Shown here in pieces: positions 16,320-25,980 of a stretch of 64,000 nt of DNA; positions within the stretch are counted from its first letter, which is position 1; the number at the start of each line of letters is the position of its first letter. Origin of the DNA: Vibrio sp. 99-70-13A1. GTDB lineage: Bacteria; Pseudomonadota; Gammaproteobacteria; Enterobacterales; Vibrionaceae. The stretch spans positions 341,720-405,719 of the forward strand of contig NZ_VTXD01000001.1 of NCBI RefSeq assembly GCF_013114625.1, given 5' to 3'. The position numbers and the translations under genes were made by a program. The notes under the pieces were generated by a model. The model did not search any database. It saw only the letters and a list, made by a program, of their open reading frames with translations, and was not told where the DNA came from.

Positions 16320-17567
16320 ATGACTAAGCAAACGCGTCTGTTTAAAAAGTCTCTTTTAGCAGTAACAATTACACTAGCCTCTTCGCAAGCAATGGCGGCA
16401 GGCTTCCAACTTAACGCACAATCAGCAACCGGTATTGGCCGTGCTTTTGCTGGTGATGCAGTAATCGCCGATAACGCTGCTGTTATGGCTCGTAACCCAG
16501 CGGCAATGGCACTATTTGATAGTGTTGAATTGTCACTGGGTTTCGAAAGCATTACTTCTATGATTGAAGTTAAAGATACTACGTATTCATCGTTAGGTAG
16601 TGGCTCTGTTTCAGTAGCAGACACCGATGATGTTGGTGATACATCTATCGCCCCAAACATCCACCTAATCGTTCCTGTAAACGATAAGTTTGCTTGGGGT
16701 GTGAACGCTTACTCAAACTTTGGTACAAAAACTGAGTTTGAAAGCGATTATACTGCGACTGAATACGGTGGTCTTACAGACGTAATGAGCATTAACTTTG
16801 GTCTTGCTGGTTCTTACCGCTTAAATGACCAGTGGAGCTTCGGTGCTGGTCTTGACCTTATCTATGGTCAAGGTACGATGAAAAGAACCGGAAGTGCTAC
16901 TATACCGGGTGTAACTGGCATCGATCTAGTCAATGTTGATAAAGCTGATGGCTGGGCTGTGGGTTTCAACCTAGGCACGGTTTACGAGCTTGATGAAAAT
17001 AACCGCTTTGGTTTTGCTTACCGCTATAGCCCAGAGTTAACTGCTGAAGATGATAAAGGGCAAGAGATCACTCTACCTTTACCGGATATGGCTGAATTCT
17101 CCGGTTACCATAAAATTGAAGACACGAAATTTGCAGTACACTACTCAGTACAGTGGATCGGTTGGGGCGCTTTTGACCAAATCGACTTCGAAAACTTGCA
17201 AGGCTCGCCTCTTGGTTCTTCATATGTGAAACAGTACCAATGGCAAGATGGCTGGCACTACGCGATTGGTGGTACCTACTACCTAAACAATACTTGGACG
17301 CTTCGTACCGGTTACATGTATGACACAAGTGCTCAAGATGAACTAACATCTATTTCGGTACCAGATTCAGATCGCCAATGGTTCTCAGCAGGTCTTACTT
17401 ACCATATTGACGATAAATCAAATATTGATTTTGGTTTCACATACCTACTAGGTGATGACGTTCAAGTAAATGAGTCAACAGTAGTAGGCGTAGAGCTATC
17501 TTCTGTAAGTGCTACAACGCACGCAGATGCAATCTTGATGGGTCTACAATACAGCCGCAGCTTCTAA
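16320..17567 (+). CDS. fadL: Outer-membrane long-chain fatty acid transporter FadL (first copy)
   Basis: FadL proteins are 14-strand outer-membrane barrels with an N-terminal hatch that carry long-chain fatty acids and other hydrophobic molecules inward. The 415-residue protein has a signal peptide ending SSQAMAA, then the mature N-terminus GFQLNAQSATGIGRAFAGDA and the conserved NPA turn (MARNPAAMALF) of the hatch. Strand-like aromatic repeats continue to a terminal Phe (QYSRSF), as in barrel proteins. A GGAAATAATA ribosome region precedes the ATG. A FadR-like site upstream ties it to fadIJ. It is paralogous to the next gene. Confidence 0.93.
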   Translation: MTKQTRLFKKSLLAVTITLASSQAMAAGFQLNAQSATGIGRAFAGDAVIADNAAVMARNPAAMALFDSVELSLGFESITSMIEVKDTTYSSLGSGSVSVADTDDVGDTSIAPNIHLIVPVNDKFAWGVNAYSNFGTKTEFESDYTATEYGGLTDVMSINFGLAGSYRLNDQWSFGAGLDLIYGQGTMKRTGSATIPGVTGIDLVNVDKADGWAVGFNLGTVYELDENNRFGFAYRYSPELTAEDDKGQEITLPLPDMAEFSGYHKIEDTKFAVHYSVQWIGWGAFDQIDFENLQGSPLGSSYVKQYQWQDGWHYAIGGTYYLNNTWTLRTGYMYDTSAQDELTSISVPDSDRQWFSAGLTYHIDDKSNIDFGFTYLLGDDVQVNESTVVGVELSSVSATTHADAILMGLQYSRSF

Positions 17568-17592
17568 CTTAAGCTTCAGCTAATAAACATTA

Positions 17593-17618
17593 AGGGTCGC
17601 ATTGCGGCCCTCTTCTTT
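17593..17618 (+). terminator. Weak terminator after first fadL
   Basis: AGGGTCGC (17593-17600) pairs with GCGGCCCT (17604-17611) with one G-T wobble and a 3-base loop, followed by CTTCTTTG. The T-tract is interrupted, so some read-through into the second fadL is possible. The remaining 17619-17862 gap is AT-rich with no clear FadR site. Confidence 0.5.
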
Positions 17619-17862
17619 GCCTAGAATCCCCTTCCAACAACTATTTAAGCTTACAACTGTAGCCTGCACAGCCCATTTTAAGGCACAAGTGTACGCTGAA
17701 AACCTGCAACACTCATGAAACATTCAGTTAAATAATCTACCAATCACCCATATTTAATAATTTAATCGTTAAAACACTGTTTTATTCGAATTTCATTTTT
17801 AAAGTAAAGACTCTAAACGTAAAATCACGCTACTTAAAATTAATAGTTCAGCGAACATCATA

Positions 17863-19140
17863 ATGAAAACAAATAAGACTCTCCTATCTGCCGCAGTGGC
17901 ATTCGGTTTACTTTCAACTTCGACAGTGACGCAAGCTGCTGGTTTCCAACTTGCAGAATACTCTGCAACCGGCTTAGGTCGAGCTTATGCGGGTGAAGCA
18001 GCAATGGCTGACAATGCAGGTTCGCAATGGCGTAACCCGGCAATGCTGACTTATCTTGAAGGTACTCAAGTTTCTGTTGGTGCAATTTATGTTGACCCAA
18101 ATATCGATATTGATGGCACATCCACATCGATGCTGGGCAACACAACACCATCAAGTTCAAGTGACTTTGCACACAGTGCTGTAATTCCAAATTTTTATGT
18201 TTCTCATAAGTACAACGATAAGTTTGCATTAGGTTTTGCTGCTGGCACAAACTACGGAATGGAAACTGATTTAGGTACTGACTTTGGCGGTGCAAACCAC
18301 GGTAATGAAGCTAGCGTTATCAGCATGGAACTAAACCTTAATGCTGCTTACCAAGTACTAGATAATGTTTCTGTTGGTGGCGGTATTCGCTATGTAATAG
18401 CGGAAGGTAGCTTTGGTGCTGTTTCAACTGAAAATTCATTAGTACAAGTACCTGCAGGTACACCTCTTAAATATATGGAAGGTGATGACAAGGCTTGGGG
18501 CTGGCAAGTGGGTACAGCATGGCAAATAAATGATGACCACCGTGTTGGTTTTGCCTACAAGTCTGAAGTGGAATTAACACTTGAAGGCTACGCTAAAGGT
18601 CTTGGCTTCAATCAAGCCGATCCAAGTGCACACAAAAGTGGTTCTATGGACCTAGCATTGCCAGCCACTGCTGAAATTGCAAGCTTCCACCAGATCACAG
18701 AGAAAGTTGCTATCCACGCCAGCATCAACTGGACAGATTGGAGCAGCTTTGAAAAACTTGTTGCTGATTTCCCAGGTGAAAGCAGCGTAGAAATAAAGCA
18801 AGAAAACTGGGAAGACAACTACCGTTTTGCGATTGGTACAACTTACCAAATGACACCAAAACTAGCGTTACGTTCAGGTATCGCTTACGACACTTCAGCT
18901 GTAAGTGACGAACACCGCACTGCAACCATTCCAGAAACAGATCGTACTTGGTTAAGTGTAGGTGCAGGTTACCAATGGTCTGAGCAACTTTCATTAGATG
19001 CAGGTTTCACTTACATTCTAGCGAAAGATGCAAGCATGGTTGAAGACGATGCGACTTCAGCACCATTTGGCGGGACGTTTGAAGGTGAAGTGACAGGCAG
19101 CATTTGGCTTGTAGGTGTTCAAGCGAACTACCGTTTCTAA
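17863..19140 (+). CDS. fadL: Outer-membrane long-chain fatty acid transporter FadL (second copy)
   Basis: This 425-residue paralogue of the preceding gene has the same signal peptide type (ending TVTQAA), mature start GFQLAEYSATGLGRAYAGEA and hatch motif WRNPAMLTYL. It ends with the barrel signature aromatic (NYRF). The two copies diverge widely in the loops (for example the TSTSMLGNTTPSSSSD stretch here), which suggests different substrates or phage/colicin exposure rather than recent duplication. Tandem fadL copies are common in Vibrio. The gene has its own leader and is followed by a strong two-way terminator. Confidence 0.93.
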   Translation: MKTNKTLLSAAVAFGLLSTSTVTQAAGFQLAEYSATGLGRAYAGEAAMADNAGSQWRNPAMLTYLEGTQVSVGAIYVDPNIDIDGTSTSMLGNTTPSSSSDFAHSAVIPNFYVSHKYNDKFALGFAAGTNYGMETDLGTDFGGANHGNEASVISMELNLNAAYQVLDNVSVGGGIRYVIAEGSFGAVSTENSLVQVPAGTPLKYMEGDDKAWGWQVGTAWQINDDHRVGFAYKSEVELTLEGYAKGLGFNQADPSAHKSGSMDLALPATAEIASFHQITEKVAIHASINWTDWSSFEKLVADFPGESSVEIKQENWEDNYRFAIGTTYQMTPKLALRSGIAYDTSAVSDEHRTATIPETDRTWLSVGAGYQWSEQLSLDAGFTYILAKDASMVEDDATSAPFGGTFEGEVTGSIWLVGVQANYRF

Positions 19141-19191
19141 TAAGAACTCTAAGCTATCTTAGTTTAAGGTAATCAAAAGTTTAATATGATC

Positions 19192-19230
19192 AAAAAAGAG
19201 GCTGATGATTTCATCAGCCTCTTTTATTTT
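19192..19230. terminator. Bidirectional terminator between fadL and mlaA
   Basis: AAAAGAGGCTGATGA (19194-19208) pairs perfectly with TCATCAGCCTCTTTT (19211-19225) around a TT turn, flanked by A-rich and T-rich tracts. It serves the plus-strand fadL and the minus-strand mlaA, which converge here. Confidence 0.9.
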
Positions 19231-19262
19231 AAGTGGTTACCCTTCAAGAGCAAACAATCAGC

Positions 19263-20072
19263 TTAATATTCTTCATCAAGGTAATCATCAAGGAAGTCTT
19301 CTTCTTCTTGATCAAACTCTTCGACTTCTATTTCAGCTTTGAAGTCTCTACGCTGAATGTAGATTTCACGCGTCAATGCGTATGGATCTGGAGAGTCATA
19401 AAGGATAGCTTCTTGAGGCACGACCATCGCTCGTTTCTCCATACCTTCAAATGCCCATTTGCCTAAACTTCCCCAAAAAGATATCAAGGACAATGGTGCG
19501 TATAAACCATCAACTTGCTCTGTCACTTCACGAGTCGTAACTGGTCCGTATCCCGGAACCATAAAATAAGGTCCATTACCTACGCCATAGTGACCGACAG
19601 CATCTGAAAATGACTTATCATCGTACTTAGTTATGCCAGCGGCACTGGCGACATCAATCAAACCTAATAGACCAAACGAACTGTTGATCCAAAAGCGGTT
19701 AAAGTGATCGACGGCTTTTTCTCCATTACCCATGATCAAGTTATTGATCATACTTGCTGGCTCATCAAGGTTTGCAAGGAAGTTAGAAATACCACTACGA
19801 ATAGGCACCGGCGTATAATCTACATAGGCGAGAGATACAGGACGAACCAAATATGGGTCCAAATACTCATAGTTAATCTCCCACATAGCTCGGTTAAAAC
19901 CTTCAAAAGGGTCATTAGGGTGTGAAGGTTCAACTTGAGCTTCTGTTGTTTCTATTGTTTCTATTGTTTCTATTGCAGTATTTTCAGGCTCTTGCTCTGG
20001 AACACTAGAACAACCTACAGCAAAGCTCGCAGTAACAGCAATGCAGGTTAATCTCAAAAAACGTGTCGTCAT
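19263..20072 (-). CDS. mlaA: Phospholipid-binding lipoprotein MlaA (VacJ)
   Basis: MlaA sits in the outer membrane and removes mislocalised phospholipids from the outer leaflet, passing them to MlaC and the MlaFEDB transporter. The 269-residue protein has a lipoprotein signal with Cys in the context FAVGCSS, then the family motifs DPFEGFNRAMWEINYEYLD and GNGPYFMVPGYGP. The frame extends 15 codons further, but the ATG at 20072 (MTTRFLRL) has an AAGG ribosome site and leaves a proper signal peptide. Between Cys and the MlaA domain lies a Glu/Thr-rich spacer with IET repeats, and the C-terminus is very acidic (EEEDFLDDYLDEEY). Confidence 0.93.
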   Translation of the reverse strand: MTTRFLRLTCIAVTASFAVGCSSVPEQEPENTAIETIETIETTEAQVEPSHPNDPFEGFNRAMWEINYEYLDPYLVRPVSLAYVDYTPVPIRSGISNFLANLDEPASMINNLIMGNGEKAVDHFNRFWINSSFGLLGLIDVASAAGITKYDDKSFSDAVGHYGVGNGPYFMVPGYGPVTTREVTEQVDGLYAPLSLISFWGSLGKWAFEGMEKRAMVVPQEAILYDSPDPYALTREIYIQRRDFKAEIEVEEFDQEEEDFLDDYLDEEY

Positions 20073-20102
20073 ATGACCTTTTCCATAAGGTGGCTGAATA
20101 AT

Positions 20103-20127
20103 AAAAAAGGCCAGCAATCGCTGACCT
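20103..20127 (-). terminator. Terminator of the ccm operon
   Basis: On the minus strand AGGTCAGC (20127-20120) pairs with GCTGGCCT (20115-20108) with one wobble, and six T follow. It lies about 60 bases after the ccmI stop and only 31 bases before the mlaA start, so mlaA either has a promoter inside this short space or depends on read-through. Confidence 0.8.
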
Positions 20128-20186
20128 CAATTGGTGTCGTAAGTTTATACCGTTTCGATAGGAATCGGAATGCTTACGGCTTAATA

Positions 20187-21410
20187 CTATTGATATTGTT
20201 TCTCAATAATAACGGTTACTGGTGCACCAAGTTCTACAACTTCGCTTTCACCGTACCAATCAGCATCACGTGTAGCAACATTACCATCACTGTCTAACCT
20301 TGCTCTAACCATTAAAGTATCTAAGCTAGAAAGGTTACGACCTTGCATCATGCTGTTTCCGTCATCCAACACAACCGTGCGAGGAAAACTGCCAAGCGGG
20401 TAACGAGCAGCAGCAATAGGCATTGGCGAGCCATCTGCACTATGAACTGATACGATTAACACTGACTCAGGCGAAGCATTCACTTGATCAGATAGCGTTA
20501 ATGTCACTGCAACACTTTTACCAGCTACCGCGTTTTCTGCTGGGCTCATTTTCTTTTTCGCACTTTCAATACTTCGAGCCAACATTTCATAACGGCTGTC
20601 TTCTGGACCAATCATCTGTTGCATGATGCTCCAGTATTTAGCAGCGCCAGCGTAGTCTTGTCTTTCAAAAGCATCAAAAGCCAATAAAGAGAACACTCGA
20701 ATATCAACGTAATCGTTTTTGATCAAACGGCTCAGTAATAAACGGGCTTCATTTTGTTCAGCTTCATCTTGAGACAGCATTAATGCTTGCGCGTAACCAA
20801 GTTGAACGTCTTTATTTTCAGGTTCTAGCTTGTATGCTCTCGCCATTGCATCAATTGCAGTCCCGGCATCACGATTTGCTAAGGCAATACGACCGAGTAA
20901 TAACCAACCAGTTGAATCTTTTGGCTGGTAATGAAGACGAGTACGAAGCGCTAGAGTTAAGTCTTCTAATTCATCATCACTTAGTACATCACCATTTCCC
21001 GACATTAGTTTTTTAGACAATGCAGGTAAGTTAGAGCTCACTTCTTGCCAATGAAGGACTTTATCCGCCGCTCCGAACTTGTAGTACATACCGTAAGAAA
21101 TCAACACAACTAAAAGTATTGAAGGTACAAGTACTCCAACAATAGAAGTTTTTGTTTTCTGCTGTTTAACTTCTGCTGGAATATCATCAAGCAGTGATTG
21201 TTTTAGATCGGCAATCAGGTCTTGTTGGTTTTCCACCAAACCTTCAGCCGCTTCTACTTCAAGTTCTGACAAGCGATCTTTATAGAAAGCTTTGTTCAAT
21301 TCGTCGCGCAGTGCTTCATCGTTGTTCGCTTTTCTTTTCAAGAAAGGCACAGCAACCAAGGCAATTGCAGCTAGAGTTAGAACAACCGTAGAAATCCAAA
21401 AAAGGGTCAT
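20187..21410 (-). CDS. ccmI: Cytochrome c maturation protein CcmI
   Basis: CcmI holds apocytochrome c and presents it to the CcmF/CcmH heme ligation complex. The 407-residue protein has two N-terminal membrane spans (about residues 3-23 and 90-110, SIVGVLVPSILLVVLISYG) and a periplasmic part with TPR-like helices (WLLLGRIALANRDAGTAIDAM; PENKDVQLGYAQALML) that bind the apocytochrome C-terminus. In E. coli this function is the C-terminal half of CcmH; here ccmH and ccmI are separate genes. Its ATG overlaps the ccmH stop by one base (TAATG). Confidence 0.92.
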   Translation of the reverse strand: MTLFWISTVVLTLAAIALVAVPFLKRKANNDEALRDELNKAFYKDRLSELEVEAAEGLVENQQDLIADLKQSLLDDIPAEVKQQKTKTSIVGVLVPSILLVVLISYGMYYKFGAADKVLHWQEVSSNLPALSKKLMSGNGDVLSDDELEDLTLALRTRLHYQPKDSTGWLLLGRIALANRDAGTAIDAMARAYKLEPENKDVQLGYAQALMLSQDEAEQNEARLLLSRLIKNDYVDIRVFSLLAFDAFERQDYAGAAKYWSIMQQMIGPEDSRYEMLARSIESAKKKMSPAENAVAGKSVAVTLTLSDQVNASPESVLIVSVHSADGSPMPIAAARYPLGSFPRTVVLDDGNSMMQGRNLSSLDTLMVRARLDSDGNVATRDADWYGESEVVELGAPVTVIIEKQYQ

Positions 21411-21895
21411 TATTCTTTATCTCCGTCGTTCTTCTCGTTTAGCAGTGCTTTTAAGCGAGCTTCTTTATCTTCATCCCAACTCTTTTTCGAGCCAGCAGTT
21501 TTTGCTTTGGTCTTACGGCTTCTCAATATGATCAAACCAAAACCTAAGATGATGACAGAAAAAGGACCGACCCAAAGAATAGATGTCGCTAGTGTCAGCG
21601 GCGGATTATAAGTCACAAAATTACCGTAACGAGCGATCATGTAATCAATAATCTCTTGCTCTGACTGCCCTTTTTTTGTCATTTCATATACTTTTTGGCG
21701 AAGATCTTGTGCGAGTTCCGCATTAGAGTCACCAATGGTATTGTTCTGACATTTAGGACAGCGCAGAGTGTTACTTAAGTCTTTAAATTGCTGCTCTTGA
21801 TCTAGAGTATCGAACTCATACACTTCAATAGCTGCCGTTGCCGTAAAAGAAATAGCGAAAGTGGCAAGTAATGCGAATAAAGCACGTTTCATCAT
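21410..21895 (-). CDS. ccmH: Cytochrome c maturation thiol oxidoreductase CcmH
   Basis: CcmH is a membrane-anchored periplasmic protein that reduces or handles the CXXCH heme-binding cysteines of apocytochrome c. The 161-residue protein has a signal peptide (to about residue 22), the redox motif LRCPKCQNNTIGDSNA with C46 and C49, and one membrane span near residues 103-123 (ILWVGPFSVIILGFGLIIL) followed by a charged cytoplasmic tail. It corresponds to the N-terminal domain of E. coli CcmH. It overlaps ccmG by 4 bases (ATGA). Confidence 0.93.
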   Translation of the reverse strand: MMKRALFALLATFAISFTATAAIEVYEFDTLDQEQQFKDLSNTLRCPKCQNNTIGDSNAELAQDLRQKVYEMTKKGQSEQEIIDYMIARYGNFVTYNPPLTLATSILWVGPFSVIILGFGLIILRSRKTKAKTAGSKKSWDEDKEARLKALLNEKNDGDKE

Positions 21896-22443
21896 TTCGC
21901 TTCCTCCAACAACGCTTGGTACATTGGCTTCAAGGTTTCAGCCCAATTTGCAGGGTTTACATCCCCTACATGGCGGTAACGAACAATGCCATTTGCATCA
22001 ATAAGAAAAGTCTCAGGTGCGCCATAAACGCCAAGATCTAAACCAAGCATGCCATCACCATCAAATAAGCTGATCAGATATGGGTTACCCAACTCATTTA
22101 ACCAGCCCACAGCCTTAGTGCGATCATCTTTGTAGTTCAGACCGATGATCTTTACGCCTTCCGCAGATAGCTGGTTTAAGTATGAATGTTCTGCGTAACA
22201 AGTTGGGCACCAAGTCGCCCAAACGTTCAGTAGCAGAGGCTCACCTTTAAATACAGCTTGATCATACAACTTGCCAGGTTCTGCTAAGTCTTCTAATCGA
22301 AATTCAGGCACTTCTTTACCAATCAGGACGGATTCCAATTTGGTAGGATCATCCCCAGTTTGGTTACGAACCAGTTGCGTAGCAAATATGGCGGCGAGCA
22401 CCATAAATGCAACCAGTGGGATAAATAGAATCTTCTTGTTCAT
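21892..22443 (-). CDS. ccmG: Thiol:disulfide interchange protein CcmG (DsbE)
   Basis: CcmG is a periplasmic thioredoxin-like reductant in the cytochrome c thioredox pathway, fed by DsbD. The 183-residue protein has an N-terminal membrane anchor (residues 5-23), a thioredoxin fold with WATWCPTCYAEH (C79 and C82) and the family GVYGAPETFLID segment containing the cis-Pro region. The acidic insertions usual in CcmG are present (YKDDRTKAVGWL). Its start directly follows the ccmF stop. Confidence 0.94.
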   Translation of the reverse strand: MNKKILFIPLVAFMVLAAIFATQLVRNQTGDDPTKLESVLIGKEVPEFRLEDLAEPGKLYDQAVFKGEPLLLNVWATWCPTCYAEHSYLNQLSAEGVKIIGLNYKDDRTKAVGWLNELGNPYLISLFDGDGMLGLDLGVYGAPETFLIDANGIVRYRHVGDVNPANWAETLKPMYQALLEEAK

Positions 22444-24417
22444 TTATGCCTCCTGCTCTACTGCTTCTTGCTTTTTCGATGGTTTACGAAAACGGTAACG
22501 ACGGTCAGTGATTGCAATAATGCCACCTAGAGACATAATGATTGAACCTGCCCAAATCCAGCGAACAAACGGTTTGTAGTAAATACGCACAGCCCAAGAC
22601 TTGTTGTCGTCTAAACGTTCACCCATTGCAATATAAAGGTCACGAGTAACGCCTCTATCAATTGCCGCTTCTGTCATCATTGACTTAGCTGTTGTGTAAA
22701 AACGTTTTTCTGCATGCAATGTATTGATGTATTTACCTTCTTTAGTAACTTCAAAGTCAGCAATATAACCATCATAGTTAGGGCCGTCTTTATCTCGTAC
22801 ACCAGAGAAGTAGAAGTTGTATTCATTCAATTGGAAGTTTTCACCAGGCGCTAAACGTACATCTCTTTCGATACTGTAGTTTTGAACCATAGCAATACCA
22901 ATAACAGCCACTGCCAAACCAAGGTGACCACACACCATAGCCCAATGGCTACGTTGCAATTTAGTCACGCCTTTCCAGAAAGTATGACGATGGGTTGCAC
23001 GCTCATGTAACTCAAAACCGTGCATGGAAATGATCCAAATTGCCATCACCCAACCAGTGAAAGCAGTACCATTAAAGCGCTCAGCTAGAACTGTGATCAG
23101 CAGACCACCGAGTGTCAGTGAAACAACACCTGAAATAAGCATAGGTTTAACAAGCTTAGATAAGTTGTCACGCTTCCAACGGATCAGAGGACCGATACCC
23201 AACAAGAACGAGAATGGAATCATCAACCAGAAGAACAACATATCAAAGAATGGTGCGCCAATTGAAACGGAACCCAAACCAAGTTGTTTATGAACTAACG
23301 GCAGTAATGTACCCACTAATACAACGACAAGCGCAGCAATGAGTATGATGTTGTTTCCTAATAAAGCATTTTCTCTTGATACAAGATCAAAGTTACCACG
23401 CACACGGACTGCCGCGCCTTTTACAGCAAACAATAGTAGTGAGCCACCAATAACAAATACTAAGAAACCTAAGATAAACATGCCGCGAGCTGGATCTGAC
23501 GCAAATGCGTGAACAGAAACCAAAATGCCCGAACGAACTAAGAACGTACCTAATAAACTTAATGAGAATGCTGAAAGAGCCAGTAATACTGTCCACGCCT
23601 TAAATGTACCGCGCTTTTCAGTTACCGCTAATGAGTGCATTAGTGCTGTACCAGCTAACCAAGGCATGAAAGATGCGTTTTCTACTGGATCCCAGAACCA
23701 CCAGCCACCCCAGCCAAGTTCATAATATGCCCACCATGAACCAAGAGAGATACCTAGCGTTAGGAATAACCACGCAGCGATTGTCCAAGGGCGAGACCAG
23801 CGAGCCCATGCTGTATCTAATCGGCCGCTCATTAAAGAGGCAATAGCAAAAGAGAACGCTACAGAAAAACCAACATACCCCATGTAAAGCATTGGTGGGT
23901 GAATGATTAAACCTGGATCTTGTAGAAGCGGGTTTAAGTCACGACCATCAACTGGGAAGAATGGAAGAGTACGTAGGAATGGGTTAGAAGTAACGATGAT
24001 GAACAGTAAAAACCCTACTGTGATCAAACCCATAATTGCCAATACGCGAGCAACCGATTCTTGCGGCATTCCGCGGCTAAAGGTAGCAACGGCAACAGTC
24101 CAACCCGCTTGGATAAGAACCCAAAGCAGTAATGAACCTTCATGAGCCCCCCAAACTGCAGTAATTCTGTAATACCAAGGTAATTGGCTATTAGAGTTAC
24201 TTGCTACGTATTGAACAGTAAAGTCGTTGGTATAAAAGGCATAACACAAAATGACAAACGACACAGCTAAGAATAGGAACATACCCCAAGACAAAGGTCT
24301 TGCGGTGTTCATTAGCATTGTGTTGTTTTTCGCTGCGCCATACAAAGGTAAAACGCTTAATAATAATGCCAACCCTAATGATAGGATCATGGCAAAATGG
24401 CCGACCTCAACGATCAT
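22444..24417 (-). CDS. ccmF: Cytochrome c heme lyase subunit CcmF
   Basis: CcmF accepts heme from holo-CcmE and ligates it to apocytochrome c with CcmH and CcmI. The 657-residue protein has about 15 membrane spans and the tryptophan-rich WWD heme-handling motif ([18 protein letters not shown]). Conserved histidines around it occur in [38 protein letters not shown] and [11 protein letters not shown] large periplasmic domain lies near the C-terminus ([16 protein letters not shown] onward). Length matches the family (about 650). The start overlaps the ccmE stop by 4 bases. Confidence 0.95.
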   Translation of the reverse strand: MIVEVGHFAMILSLGLALLLSVLPLYGAAKNNTMLMNTARPLSWGMFLFLAVSFVILCYAFYTNDFTVQYVASNSNSQLPWYYRITAVWGAHEGSLLLWVLIQAGWTVAVATFSRGMPQESVARVLAIMGLITVGFLLFIIVTSNPFLRTLPFFPVDGRDLNPLLQDPGLIIHPPMLYMGYVGFSVAFSFAIASLMSGRLDTAWARWSRPWTIAAWLFLTLGISLGSWWAYYELGWGGWWFWDPVENASFMPWLAGTALMHSLAVTEKRGTFKAWTVLLALSAFSLSLLGTFLVRSGILVSVHAFASDPARGMFILGFLVFVIGGSLLLFAVKGAAVRVRGNFDLVSRENALLGNNIILIAALVVVLVGTLLPLVHKQLGLGSVSIGAPFFDMLFFWLMIPFSFLLGIGPLIRWKRDNLSKLVKPMLISGVVSLTLGGLLITVLAERFNGTAFTGWVMAIWIISMHGFELHERATHRHTFWKGVTKLQRSHWAMVCGHLGLAVAVIGIAMVQNYSIERDVRLAPGENFQLNEYNFYFSGVRDKDGPNYDGYIADFEVTKEGKYINTLHAEKRFYTTAKSMMTEAAIDRGVTRDLYIAMGERLDDNKSWAVRIYYKPFVRWIWAGSIIMSLGGIIAITDRRYRFRKPSKKQEAVEQEA

Positions 24418-24896
24418 TCATATGCTCCTTTTGTTTGCTCTTCTGAATATTGCAGAGGCTCATGGGTTTTCTTCATGGCTTCAGCAACTTCAGATGGCAT
24501 GTATTCTTCATCATGCTTAGCAAGTACTTCGAATGCTTCGATAGTTGTGGCGTCTTTTAATACACCTTGAGCGACAATACCCTGCCCTTCACGAAATAGA
24601 TCAGGAAGAATGCCATCGTAAGTAATAGTAACTTTGGGACCAATATCAGCTAAATCAAAACTTACGCGTAAAGATTCTTGGTCACGTTTCACTGAACCTA
24701 CAACAACCATTCCGCCAATGCGTAGACGCTGCCCTACTTCAGGTTTCTTACCATCTTTACCGTTTACAAGCTCAGTCGGTGTGTAGAACAAATCCATGTT
24801 CTGGTTAAGTGCATAGACCATTAAACCAATTGTCGCACTGATACCAAAAAAGATTGCTAGTACTATGCCTAACCTCTTTTTACGTCTCGGATTCAT
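24414..24896 (-). CDS. ccmE: Heme chaperone CcmE
   Basis: CcmE binds heme covalently in the periplasm and passes it to CcmF. The 160-residue protein has one N-terminal membrane anchor (about residues 8-30) and an OB-fold domain; heme attaches to H128 in [13 protein letters not shown], with the conserved Tyr (Y132) that ligates the iron. The flexible charged C-terminal tail is normal. The gene overlaps both neighbours by 4 bases (ATGA junctions), giving tight coupling. Confidence 0.95.
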   Translation of the reverse strand: MNPRRKKRLGIVLAIFFGISATIGLMVYALNQNMDLFYTPTELVNGKDGKKPEVGQRLRIGGMVVVGSVKRDQESLRVSFDLADIGPKVTITYDGILPDLFREGQGIVAQGVLKDATTIEAFEVLAKHDEEYMPSEVAEAMKKTHEPLQYSEEQTKGAYE

Positions 24897-25099
24897 AGAG
24901 TGTTCTCCATATTTTTCGCTGCATCAATTCGCTCTTGGCGATCGACTTTTGCTTGTACTTCATTGAGTAGTTGTTTTCCACGACGCATGCTTACAATCAT
25001 AAGAATGAACATCGATAAAAAGGTAATTCCAAACGCGCTCCATACATAAGAGGCATAGCCTCCCATTGCAAAGAAATCACTCAGGGATTCAAAATACAT
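24893..25099 (-). CDS. ccmD: Heme exporter accessory protein CcmD
   Basis: CcmD is a small single-span protein needed for release of holo-CcmE from the CcmABC complex. The 68-residue protein has the usual [19 protein letters not shown] opening, one membrane span (about residues 18-37) and a basic, then helical cytoplasmic tail. It is found between ccmC and ccmE as in other ccm operons. Confidence 0.92.
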   Translation of the reverse strand: MYFESLSDFFAMGGYASYVWSAFGITFLSMFILMIVSMRRGKQLLNEVQAKVDRQERIDAAKNMENTL

Positions 25100-25110
25100 A
25101 ATAATCTACC

Positions 25111-25854
25111 TTACTGTGCTTTTTCAGCGGCAAGTTTACGGACCCAAGGTCTATGGCTTTCTTTACAGATAATTTCGTTACGAAAACGAACCATAGTGAG
25201 AGCTCCGAAGAAGAAGGCAAAACCAAAGATATTAAGCAGTAATGGCCATAACATATCAGATGAAATAGAAGGCTGATCAAACTTGGTGATTGTTGCGCCT
25301 TGGTGAAGCGTATTCCACCATTCAACTGAGAAATGAATAATAGGTAGGTTAATCACACCAACGATCGCAAGAATGCCTGCGGCTTTCGCGGCTGTCTTTT
25401 GGTCATCAAATGCGTGGTGTAAAGCAATCACACCAAGGTATAAGAATAAAAGAATAAGTTCAGAAGTTAGCCGTGCATCCCATACCCACCATGCACCCCA
25501 CATTGGTTTACCCCAAACAGCGCCAGTTAATAACGCAATAAAGGTAAATACCGCACCAATAGGCGCCATTGCAAGAGCTGCCATATCAGATAAGCGAACT
25601 TGCCAAACAAGCCCAATGAAAGCCGCAATTGCCATAGACATATATACGCCCATAGACCAAATTGCAGATGGAACATGGATATAAATGATTCTAAAGCTAT
25701 CGCCTTGTTGATAGTCCGAAGGAGCAAATGCTAAGCCCCAAACCGTACCTACAGATAGGCAGAATAACGCTAGAATTGAAAACCATGGCAGAAGTTTACC
25801 AGCGAGCTGGTATGAAGCCTCTGCTTTGGCGTAGGGATGTAGCCATTTCCACAT
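25111..25854 (-). CDS. ccmC: Heme exporter/handling protein CcmC
   Basis: CcmC presents heme to CcmE in the periplasm. The 247-residue protein has six membrane spans, the WWD motif (WGAWWVWDARLTSELILL) and conserved histidines before and after it (IIYIHVPSAIWSM; IIHFSVEWWNTLHQG). The length and fold match the family. A 126-base gap separates it from ccmB, the only sizeable gap in the operon; I see no terminator there. Confidence 0.95.
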   Translation of the reverse strand: MWKWLHPYAKAEASYQLAGKLLPWFSILALFCLSVGTVWGLAFAPSDYQQGDSFRIIYIHVPSAIWSMGVYMSMAIAAFIGLVWQVRLSDMAALAMAPIGAVFTFIALLTGAVWGKPMWGAWWVWDARLTSELILLFLYLGVIALHHAFDDQKTAAKAAGILAIVGVINLPIIHFSVEWWNTLHQGATITKFDQPSISSDMLWPLLLNIFGFAFFFGALTMVRFRNEIICKESHRPWVRKLAAEKAQ

Positions 25855-25980
25855 TATATGTTCTCACTCTTACTTCATATTGCTCACAACAACTATTAGC
25901 TGTGATTATTATTATTTTGTATTTGCTTATTTACCGGACTCTATGAGTTAGGTAAGTGTAATAAGTTCACTATCTAAAAA

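Noticed and set aside
17619..17862. Possible FadR site before the second fadL
   Set aside because: No sequence in this gap shows the TGGTC-N-GAC core.
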